From Winslowiella toletana (GTDB taxonomy: Bacteria > Pseudomonadota > Gammaproteobacteria > Enterobacterales > Enterobacteriaceae), in the NCBI RefSeq assembly GCF_017875465.1, contig NZ_JAGGMQ010000001.1, positions 4,278,001-4,342,000 of the forward strand: a stretch of 64,000 bases of DNA. The letters are read 5' to 3'. This document shows, in pieces, positions 26,565 through 33,669 of this stretch (the first letter of the stretch is position 1; each line of letters begins with the position of its first letter). A program made the position numbers and the translations under genes. Below the pieces are notes generated by a model that searched no databases, had not been told where the DNA came from, and worked only from the letters and a program-made list of their open reading frames with translations.

Positions 26565-26709
26565 TCGGGAAGAAGATACACACTTCTTATGGATGAGGTC
26601 AGGTAATCACTCAGCAGGTAAACAGGTCTGTTGAGAGAAAGTTAGCAGTATTATAATTTCATAATTTGTCTTTTTATGTCATTAAACGTAAAGAGCCTCT
26701 CCAGCCTGA

Positions 26710-26739
26710 TTAATGAAATCCTCTCATGTTTGTATTTAG
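26710..26739 (+). promoter_or_regulatory. Regulon element 5, upstream of the DUF2255 operon
   Basis: TTAATGAAATCCTCTCATGT then TTGTATTTAG. It fits the core consensus with one change and lies 160 bases before the gene at 26900, the same distance as elements 3 and 4 keep from their genes. Confidence 0.7.
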
Positions 26740-26899
26740 TTTTTCAGCATAGTGCTGTTAACTAACCTGCTATACCATCACATATTATTTCTGTCTGAAT
26801 TAAATATTAAATTATCATTCAGTAGCATTGATTTAAATTCGATATGAATACGATGCGCATTATTAAGTTAAGGCTAATGGCATTATTAACGGAGAGAAT

Positions 26900-27418
26900 A
26901 TGCGATTTACTAAACAAACTATCACACTTCCCATTTTTCTGCTTAACGCATTGGTTTTTTCACCAATGAGCAATGCGGCAGCAACAGATGCAGCTAAAAC
27001 ACTTAGTGCACGTGATGCAAGCCTGACGGCAATTTCATGGCCGCAGAACGAACTGAACCAAATCATTAAAGCTGATGATCTCCATATTGCCCCCTTTCGT
27101 GAAGATGGCGTGACCTATGGAACACCGACGTGGATCTGGTGTGTTGAAGTTGATGGCAATCTCTATGTGCGTGCTTACAACGGGCAGCGTTCAAGCTGGT
27201 ATCAGGCTGCGTTGCGTGAAAAAGCGGGAAAAGTTATTGCGGCTGGTATCACTAAAGAAGTCAGATTTGAACCGGTGCAGGGGGATATTAATACCCAAAT
27301 CGACAATGCCTATAAAACTAAATATCAGGGTAGCAGCTACCTTAACCATATGATCAGTGACGGCTCGAGAAACGCCACGATTAGAATTATCCCTCTCGAT
27401 CTCAATAGCTCCCGTTAA
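26900..27418 (+). CDS. Exported DUF2255-family protein
   Basis: The 172-residue protein has a Sec signal peptide (MRFTKQTITLPIFLLNALVF, with SNAAA as likely cleavage site) followed by a DUF2255 domain: TPTWIWCVEVDGNLYVRAYN, then QRSSWYQAAL and VRFEPVQGDI. Family members are small beta-rich, possibly flavin-reductase-related proteins; function is unknown. Most relatives lack a signal peptide. GGAGAG precedes the ATG. It starts the operon DUF2255, alcohol dehydrogenase, cupin, CMD lipoprotein. Confidence 0.75.
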   Translation: MRFTKQTITLPIFLLNALVFSPMSNAAATDAAKTLSARDASLTAISWPQNELNQIIKADDLHIAPFREDGVTYGTPTWIWCVEVDGNLYVRAYNGQRSSWYQAALREKAGKVIAAGITKEVRFEPVQGDINTQIDNAYKTKYQGSSYLNHMISDGSRNATIRIIPLDLNSSR

Positions 27419-27479
27419 TAAAGTATTTGCACTACCAATATGGCATGACTGAATCAATTTACGTTATGGAGAAAGCGAA

Positions 27480-28742
27480 ATGAACAATCATACCGATGAG
27501 GTAAATTCAGCAAAATCTGTAGACCAGCAATTAGTTAATCCCAGGCGACGCAATCTGATTAAAGGCGCAATGACCGCCGCAATCGTTAGCACTGCCCCAT
27601 TACTGATGACGCGTTCTGTAGCGGCGGTCAGTACACCTGCGCCGTTGAAGGATATTGTTGGTTCTGTATCGGTCAACAACATTATTCCTGCTGTTGGTTA
27701 TGCGGTTTACGCCAGCGATCAGCCGATGCGAGCATTTAAATTCCAGCGACGTGCGGTTGGCCCGAATGATGTCGCCATTGAAATTCAATATTGCGGCGTA
27801 TGCCATTCGGATATTCATACCGGGCTTGGTCATTGGGGGCCACAGACGCTTCCTCTGGTTACCGGGCATGAGCTGGCTGGCGTGGTGGTGGCTACGGGGG
27901 GTTCCGTCAGCCGTTACCGCGTTGGCGATCGGGTTGGTGTTGGCTGCATGGTGGACTCCTGCGGCATTTGTTCAGAGTGTACAGCCGGTTTTGAACAGTT
28001 TTGCACTAAAGGAACCAGCTGGACTTATGGCAGCCCTACAGCTGACCCAACAGGTGTCACCCAGGGCGGATATTCCAACGTTGCCGTGGTGAAAGAACAC
28101 TTTGTTATCTCAATCCCGGATAATGTCGAGCTGTCCGCCGCAGGACCCATTATGTGTTCAGCCGTCACGGTGTATTCCCCTCTGCGACATTGGGATGTTC
28201 GCCCCAACAGCAGAATTGGCATCGTTGGATTAGGTGGCCTGGGACATATTGCGGTCAAACTGGCGAAGGCCATGGGCGCAGAAGTTATCGTGATGACGAC
28301 TTCCCCGGACAAAGTTGTTGATGCGAAGAAATTTGGTGCCAGCGATGTCATCGTTAATCACGATAAATTGCAGATGGAAAAATATGCTCGCAGCCTGGAC
28401 TTTATTTTAGACACGGTGCCCTATAAGCATGAGATGGATCCACTGATTGGGTTGCTTAAGCGCGATGCAACACTTTGTCTGGTGGGGGTAGGTAAAGCGG
28501 ATGAACCTAATCAACTGGCCCCCATTACCAATATTCTGGCAAGAAATTCATTTGCCGGATCATTAATTGGTAGTATCCGGGAAACGCAAGATGTTATCGA
28601 TTTTTGTTCACTACATAATATCAGTCCGCAGATTACCTTAATTCCCGTTCAGCAAATTAATCGTGCATGGCGCGATGTCATCGATAAGAAAGTGCGATAC
28701 CGTTACGTTATTGATATGACTTCGATTAAGTCTGAAGTTTGA
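27480..28742 (+). CDS. Zinc-dependent alcohol dehydrogenase with twin-arginine signal
   Basis: The 420-residue protein begins with 50 extra residues containing RRRNLIKGAMTAAIVSTAP (R23-R24-x-L-I-K, a Tat motif) and an Ala-rich cleavage region. The rest is a complete YahK-type ADH: catalytic zinc ligands CGVCHSDIH and GHE, structural zinc cysteines CGICSEC...FC, and the GLGGLGHIAVKLAKAMG NAD(P) motif. YahK-like enzymes reduce broad aldehydes with NADPH. A Tat signal on this enzyme is unusual. It follows the DUF2255 gene in the same operon. Confidence 0.82.
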   Translation: MNNHTDEVNSAKSVDQQLVNPRRRNLIKGAMTAAIVSTAPLLMTRSVAAVSTPAPLKDIVGSVSVNNIIPAVGYAVYASDQPMRAFKFQRRAVGPNDVAIEIQYCGVCHSDIHTGLGHWGPQTLPLVTGHELAGVVVATGGSVSRYRVGDRVGVGCMVDSCGICSECTAGFEQFCTKGTSWTYGSPTADPTGVTQGGYSNVAVVKEHFVISIPDNVELSAAGPIMCSAVTVYSPLRHWDVRPNSRIGIVGLGGLGHIAVKLAKAMGAEVIVMTTSPDKVVDAKKFGASDVIVNHDKLQMEKYARSLDFILDTVPYKHEMDPLIGLLKRDATLCLVGVGKADEPNQLAPITNILARNSFAGSLIGSIRETQDVIDFCSLHNISPQITLIPVQQINRAWRDVIDKKVRYRYVIDMTSIKSEV

Positions 28743-28806
28743 ATTGTGTTGTTGCATATATTGCGCGGCTCCGCGTTTTTATAAAATTAATAATCAGGAG
28801 ATAATA

Positions 28807-29328
28807 ATGTTCCGAATGACCTCTGCGGCATTTTTAATCACTATTACGGCCAGTTTTTCGGTGCTGGCCGACAATACCGCCCCTTCTCAGGCTACCTCTG
28901 CCGTGGCTGCAAAAGAGAAGGTGATCATCAGTAAAAATGGCAGTCGCCCCTGGCTACAAGGTCCTGAGGCAAACTTTACCGGTACCGTTCGTGTTGAGCC
29001 GCTTTTTACTCAGCCTCAATCTCCCGTTCGGACTACCGTTGGGCATGTAAATTTTGAGCCGGCTGCACGAAGTGCCTGGCATACGCATCCGCTCGGTCAG
29101 ACATTGGTGATTACTTCAGGCTCTGGATGGACTCAGGAATGGGGTGGTGAGAGAAAAACCGTCCACGCGGGCGATATCATTCATTGCCCGCCCGGCGTTA
29201 AACACTGGCATGGAGCCACTGCAACTACCGGCATGTCGCATTTAGCGATTCAGGAAGGTACGCCTGAAGGCAAGAATGTGGAATGGATGGAAAAAGTTTC
29301 AGATCAACAATATAACCGTGAACTATAA
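28807..29328 (+). CDS. Exported cupin, hydroxynitrile-lyase (GtHNL)-like
   Basis: ATG at 28807 (AGGAG nine bases upstream) gives 173 residues. A Sec signal (MFRMTSAAFLITITASFSVL, then AD) precedes the cupin. The metal-site pattern AWHTHPLGQ...KHWHGA (H-x-H-x3-Q, then H) is that of Mn-type cupins such as the (R)-selective hydroxynitrile lyase of Granulicella. The flanks FTGTVRVEPLF and VNFEPAARSAWHTH match the same family, and it is a secreted paralogue of the cytosolic copies at 37521 and 61946. The reaction here is unknown. Confidence 0.8.
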   Translation: MFRMTSAAFLITITASFSVLADNTAPSQATSAVAAKEKVIISKNGSRPWLQGPEANFTGTVRVEPLFTQPQSPVRTTVGHVNFEPAARSAWHTHPLGQTLVITSGSGWTQEWGGERKTVHAGDIIHCPPGVKHWHGATATTGMSHLAIQEGTPEGKNVEWMEKVSDQQYNREL

Positions 29329-29338
29329 GGATATTGTT

Positions 29339-30121
29339 ATGCGAGTTTATTCTTTATCACTGATTTCGTTAACTTTACTGCTCAGCGGCTGTGTTCAGCC
29401 AGCCTTAAAAAATCAATCGGTTCCTGCATCGCCTTCTTTAGCCGATCTGGGTGACGCATCGCCAGCTCTTGAGAATTATACGCAAAAGTATGTGAATAAT
29501 GATTTATGGAAAAGGCCTCAGCTCAGCCCGCGCGATCGCAGCATTATCACCGTTGCTGCGCTTATCGCGCGCAATGACCGCGTTGAACTGCCTTACCATC
29601 TTAATCTTGCACTCAAAAATGGGGTGAAGCCCGGCGAGATTGCTGAAATTATTGCCCATCTTGCGTTTTATAGTGGCTGGCCAGATGCAACATCAGCAGC
29701 TGAAATTACCCGTGGCGTCTTTGCCCGGCACGGCATAACTCAGGCTCAATTGCCGCCGCCAGATGTCACTTTACTTGCGGTGGATGAAAAGGTCGAAGAG
29801 GCAAGATCAACGCAGGTCGCCAGTAGTTTTAGTCATGTTTCTTCAGGGACGGTGGATTTTACCGAGAAAGCGGTATTCGGCGATCTCTGGCGACGCCCCG
29901 ATCTCAGTCCCAGGGATCGCAGCCTGGTGACCGTCAGTGCCTTGATCGCCAGTGGTCAGGTGGAGCAAATCGGCTACCATCTCAACCGGGCGATGAATAA
30001 TGGCCTGACGCAGAGCCAGGCATCAGAAATGCTGACTCAACTGGCATTTTACGCCGGATGGCCGCGAGTGTTCTCTGCTTTGCCGGTGGTTAAAAAAGTC
30101 TTTGAGGCGCGTAACAGTTAG
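29339..30121 (+). CDS. Lipoprotein with two carboxymuconolactone-decarboxylase-like domains
   Basis: ATG at 29339 is chosen since it gives the lipobox LLLSGC (lipid-anchored cysteine). The 260-residue product holds two tandem CMD/AhpD-like domains (LWKRPQLSPRDRSIITVAAL ... AFYSGWPDATSA; LWRRPDLSPRDRSLVTVSAL ... AFYAGWPRVFSA). CMD enzymes act on gamma-carboxymuconolactone-type acids, or as peroxidases when they have CxxC, which is absent here. The lipid anchor implies action in the periplasm. It ends the operon with the ADH and cupin. Confidence 0.82.
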   Translation: MRVYSLSLISLTLLLSGCVQPALKNQSVPASPSLADLGDASPALENYTQKYVNNDLWKRPQLSPRDRSIITVAALIARNDRVELPYHLNLALKNGVKPGEIAEIIAHLAFYSGWPDATSAAEITRGVFARHGITQAQLPPPDVTLLAVDEKVEEARSTQVASSFSHVSSGTVDFTEKAVFGDLWRRPDLSPRDRSLVTVSALIASGQVEQIGYHLNRAMNNGLTQSQASEMLTQLAFYAGWPRVFSALPVVKKVFEARNS

Positions 30122-30159
30122 CCGGTGGGCAGGCCTTGCATTCAGTGTGGTCTGCCTGA

Positions 30160-31053
30160 CTAATTTCGATAGCGCAATGCTTCAACCACTAATGAGAAAG
30201 CCTTTGAAGAGCCACGGCGATTGGGATAGTAAATATGTAATCCTTCCCAGTAAGGCGTCCATTCTTCCATTACGCTGATTAACTGCCCGGATTTAATATA
30301 TGGCGCAGCCAGTTCCTCTGGCACATGGCCCAAACCAAACCCGGCGACTGCGGCTTTCACGATCTGAAAAATGCTGTGAAAAATGATCTGCCCTTCAACC
30401 CGGGCAGTAACTTCGCGGCCATCTTTCTCAAATTCCCAGACATAGAAGCCGCCATGCGTGGGCAGGCGCAGATTGATACATCGATGCCTGAGTAAATCCT
30501 GAGGCGATGCAGGGAGGGGATTTTCAGCAAAATACGTGGGTGAACCCACGACCAGAAAACGCATATCAGGGCCGATTTTCGCCGAAATCATCCCGTTTGC
30601 CAGCTGACCACCCAGTCGAACACCGGCATCATAGCGTTTTTCCACAATATCGGTGAGGCCGTAATCATTGACGAACTCAATATTGATATCCGGATAAGCT
30701 CGCATCAGAGGGGACAGCTTTGGCCACAGAATGGTTTCAATCGCAAAGTCTGTCGCTGAGATGCGTATGGTGCCTGCTGGCTGCTCTCGTTGATCGTGAA
30801 GTGCCGCCAGTTCACTGTAAATGTCATCGAACTTTGGCGCCAGGCTGACAAGCAGTTGTTCTCCGATTTCGGTAGGCGAGACGCTGCGTGTGGTTCGGGT
30901 CAGCAAACGCACCCCCATCTTCGCTTCGAGTGATCGCATGGTATGACTCAGTGCAGACTGAGATACACCCAGCTGCGCGGCTGCTCGCGTAAAACTTTGT
31001 TCACGGGCGACAGTAACAAATGCTACTAAATCATTGAGGTTGTCCCGGGCCAT
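30160..31053 (-). CDS. LysR-family transcriptional regulator
   Basis: The ATG at 31053 gives 297 residues. Winged helix: FVTVAREQSFTRAAAQLGVS and QSALSHTMRSLEAKMGVRLL; effector domain with INIEFVNDYGLTDIVEKRYD. It is a paralogue of the LysR at 23226 (RSFT/QSFTRAAAxLG, LLTRTTR). It is divergent from the PQQ sugar dehydrogenase with a regulon element between, and convergent with the CMD operon, placing it centrally in the cluster. Confidence 0.88.
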   Translation of the reverse strand: MARDNLNDLVAFVTVAREQSFTRAAAQLGVSQSALSHTMRSLEAKMGVRLLTRTTRSVSPTEIGEQLLVSLAPKFDDIYSELAALHDQREQPAGTIRISATDFAIETILWPKLSPLMRAYPDINIEFVNDYGLTDIVEKRYDAGVRLGGQLANGMISAKIGPDMRFLVVGSPTYFAENPLPASPQDLLRHRCINLRLPTHGGFYVWEFEKDGREVTARVEGQIIFHSIFQIVKAAVAGFGLGHVPEELAAPYIKSGQLISVMEEWTPYWEGLHIYYPNRRGSSKAFSLVVEALRYRN

Positions 31054-31137
31054 TTCTCTCACTCCTGCACTAGTTGCCACTGATTTAACGCTATATTTCT
31101 AAACGTGTCTATGAATTAAAGGCACCAAAAAAAACTA

Positions 31138-31167
31138 TTCATGATAATTGCTCATGACTCTATTCAT
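31138..31167 (+). promoter_or_regulatory. Regulon element 2, between lysR and PQQ sugar dehydrogenase
   Basis: Core ATGATAATTGCTCAT followed by GACTCTATTC. It lies 85 bases from the LysR start and 102 from the dehydrogenase start, so it could serve both divergent promoters. Confidence 0.6.
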
Positions 31168-31268
31168 AAGTCTCTGCTAATCAGAATCGGTGATTCGCGC
31201 TATTTTTATTACGGCATTATTTATTTTTAAGCGCTCCAGGCGGCTGCAAATTCATATAGGGAATCTGA

Positions 31269-32342
31269 ATGAAAGCACTATTAATTGCTTTATCGATATC
31301 TGTCTGCGCGACGCTGGCACCGGTGTCTGAGAGCGTGGCGGAAGATAAAACGGATGAGGATCGTCTTCAGTCAGTCAGTGGGGATGACTGGAAAGTGGAG
31401 ATTATCAGCGACAGCCTTAATTATCCGTGGGATATCGAGGCCGCGGGAGACCAGCTGATACTCACTGAAGCGGCGGGTAATATTGTGATGCTGCATCAGG
31501 GGGAGCTTCAGCGCTATGTCGTTAAAACGTCTGATCCTGTGGTGAATGAAGGTGGCAGTGGCTTGCTGGGAATGGCGCTGGCAAAGGATTTCACTAAGAG
31601 CGGTGTCGCATGGCTTTATCACACGTACCGCTCAGATTCCGGGCTAACCAATAAAGTCATTAAGGTGCACTTTGATGGCAGACAGTGGCAGGAGACGGGC
31701 GTGCTTCTGGCTGGTATTCCCGGCCATCGTCTGTATAACGGTGGGCGCATCGCTATCGGTCCGGATGGCTTTCTCTATGTAACAACAGGATGGACTGAGG
31801 ATGAACAGCGACCGCAGGATATACAAAACCTGGCTGGGAAAGTGCTGCGCATGACCCTTGATGGTAAGCAACCGCAAGACAATCCCATTCCCGGATCGCT
31901 GGTTTACTCGTTGGGCCATCGCAATCCTCAGGGGCTGGCATGGAATCAGCGTGGTGAGCTGTTTATCACAGAACACGGCCAAAATGCTCATGATGAGATT
32001 AACCTTGTCACACCCCGCTCGAATTACGGCTGGCCAGAGATACAGGGTGACGAAGAGCGGGCTGGCATGAAAACAGCCTGGCTTAATTCAGGATCGCAAA
32101 CCTGGGCGCCTTCCGGTGCAACGTTCGCTGGGGACAATCTTTTAGTGGCCGCACTCGGGGCGAAAGGATTGTATATGTTTGATAAGACGAAGAAGAACCT
32201 GAGACAAATATTTAGCTCAGGTGATCGCCTGCGCGATGTTATAACGGCGGGAAACGATATTTACGTTATTACCACCAACCGTTCTCCACGAGCTGAAGGC
32301 CCGTCTGCCGACCGTCTTATTAAGCTGACGTTAAAGCAATAA
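31269..32342 (+). CDS. Exported PQQ-dependent sugar dehydrogenase
   Basis: A Sec signal (MKALLIALSISVCATLAPVS) precedes a six-bladed propeller-like enzyme: LNYPWDIEAAGDQLILTEA, SGLLGMAL, NGGRIAIGPDGFLYVTTG, GHRNPQGLAWN, ITEHGQNAHDEINLV and APSGATFAGDNLLV. This is the PQQ-dependent aldose sugar dehydrogenase family (YliI-like). The position of the catalytic His in classical members (H-x-G-G-R) is Tyr here (Y-N-G-G-R). It would oxidise sugars in the periplasm. It begins an operon with a tautomerase and an SDR. Confidence 0.82.
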   Translation: MKALLIALSISVCATLAPVSESVAEDKTDEDRLQSVSGDDWKVEIISDSLNYPWDIEAAGDQLILTEAAGNIVMLHQGELQRYVVKTSDPVVNEGGSGLLGMALAKDFTKSGVAWLYHTYRSDSGLTNKVIKVHFDGRQWQETGVLLAGIPGHRLYNGGRIAIGPDGFLYVTTGWTEDEQRPQDIQNLAGKVLRMTLDGKQPQDNPIPGSLVYSLGHRNPQGLAWNQRGELFITEHGQNAHDEINLVTPRSNYGWPEIQGDEERAGMKTAWLNSGSQTWAPSGATFAGDNLLVAALGAKGLYMFDKTKKNLRQIFSSGDRLRDVITAGNDIYVITTNRSPRAEGPSADRLIKLTLKQ

Positions 32343-32428
32343 TTTTCTCCTGAACAGTGTGAGCTTTTAGTTATAAGCAATCTTCATCACTCAATCCATA
32401 TGTACAGATATTAATCAGGGAGTCATTT

Positions 32429-32656
32429 ATGCCCCATATCATTGTTAAAATTGTTGGTCAGTCTGAAGAAAATAAAACGCTGATTGCCTGCAAATTAACA
32501 CAAACTCTCGCTGATTCTCTTGGGATCGATGAACAATTTATTTCCGTCTCCGTTGAAGACATTCAAAAAGAAAATTGGGTTGCAGATGTTTATCAGCCTG
32601 ACATTCTGGCGAAACCAGCGAGTCTGTATAAAAAACCCGGTTACAACCCACACTGA
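32429..32656 (+). CDS. 4-oxalocrotonate tautomerase-like protein
   Basis: The 75-residue product starts MPHIIVKIVGQSEENKTLIA, leaving Pro1 as general base after Met removal, and continues with ADSLGIDEQFISVSVEDI. It resembles PptA/YdcE-type tautomerases. It likely converts a keto/enol intermediate in the cytosol. It sits between the sugar dehydrogenase and an SDR on the same strand. Confidence 0.8.
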   Translation: MPHIIVKIVGQSEENKTLIACKLTQTLADSLGIDEQFISVSVEDIQKENWVADVYQPDILAKPASLYKKPGYNPH

Positions 32657-32779
32657 TTAATCAGTAATACGTCATTTTTATCATGGCACGCTGAGAATTT
32701 AATTCATTTCAAATTGCTAAAGCGTATTGATGGCGAGCTGTGTTGCTGATCATCGTTGCGTTAAAAAAAGGAAATCAAT

Positions 32780-33541
32780 ATGAGTTTTTCATTTAATGGT
32801 CAGGTGGCACTGATTACCGGGGCTGCCTCCGGAATGGGACTGGCAACAGCAAAAGCGTTTGCGGCGGCCGGTGCTGCCGTGGTGATGGCCGATATCAGTG
32901 AGGAAGCTGTCTGTGTAGCCGCTGCTGAGCTAAACGCTGCAGGATACAAAGCGTCAGGCATTCGCTGTGATGTGGCAAAGATTGATGAAGTCAAAGCTAT
33001 GGTGGATCAAGCCGTTGCGACCTTTGGCCGTATCGACGTTGCATTTAATAATGCTGGTGTACAAAGCCCGGTTGCTGAAACAGCCCTTGCAGAGCCGGAA
33101 GATTACGACTTTGTTATGGATGTGAATCTGCGTGGCATCTGGAACTGCATGAAATATGAATTGATTCAGATGAAGAAGCAGGGTAGTGGCGCCATCGTCA
33201 ATAATTCTTCGCTCGGTGGCTTAGTCGGTATTGCGGAGCGTGGCATTTATCATGCCTCAAAACATGGCGTGGTTGGTCTGACTAAGAGCGCCGGTCTGGA
33301 ATACGCACCGCAAAATATCCGTGTTAATGCCATCTGCCCTGGCATTATTGAAACACCGATGGTGTCAGGCATGCTGGAAAGCCAGCCTGAAGCAATGGCT
33401 GAGATGATGAAAGAGGTTCCGATTAAACGTTTGGGACGCGCTGAAGAAATTGCCGATGCGGTGCTTTGGTTATGCAGCCCGGCATCCAGTTTCATTATTG
33501 GTCACGCGCTGCCGGTTGATGGTGGCTATACCGTTCGTTAA
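32780..33541 (+). CDS. SDR family oxidoreductase
   Basis: The 253-residue protein has TGAASGMGLA, NNAG (about 90), NNSSLGG with catalytic Ser, and YHASK (catalytic Tyr and Lys), ending with IIGHALPVDGGYTV. It is a complete classical SDR resembling glucose/ribitol-type dehydrogenases. GGAAA precedes the ATG. A strong terminator follows at 33551, so it ends the sugar-dehydrogenase operon. Confidence 0.88.
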   Translation: MSFSFNGQVALITGAASGMGLATAKAFAAAGAAVVMADISEEAVCVAAAELNAAGYKASGIRCDVAKIDEVKAMVDQAVATFGRIDVAFNNAGVQSPVAETALAEPEDYDFVMDVNLRGIWNCMKYELIQMKKQGSGAIVNNSSLGGLVGIAERGIYHASKHGVVGLTKSAGLEYAPQNIRVNAICPGIIETPMVSGMLESQPEAMAEMMKEVPIKRLGRAEEIADAVLWLCSPASSFIIGHALPVDGGYTVR

Positions 33542-33550
33542 ATACCCTCA

Positions 33551-33584
33551 GGCTCGTTTCGGTTTCGAAACGAGCCTTTTTTTT
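33551..33584 (+). terminator. Strong intrinsic terminator
   Basis: GGCTCGTTTC and GAAACGAGCC form a 10-bp stem, loop GGTTTC, followed by eight T. It ends the operon at 31269-33541. Confidence 0.95.
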
Positions 33585-33669
33585 GCTCTTTGAGAAGAGT
33601 CTTCGCGTGCTGGAGGCGAATGGTTCAACTAAACATCTGTTTGTAACATTAATAAAAGGACATTAAATA

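Larger units (their letters stand above)
26443..26899. promoter_or_regulatory. Divergent promoter region between carrier and DUF2255 operons
   Basis: This 457-base spacer has no gene. It carries two regulon elements in opposite orientations (26535-26564 and 26710-26739), each facing its own operon. The rest is AT-rich and should include both promoters. Confidence 0.6.
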
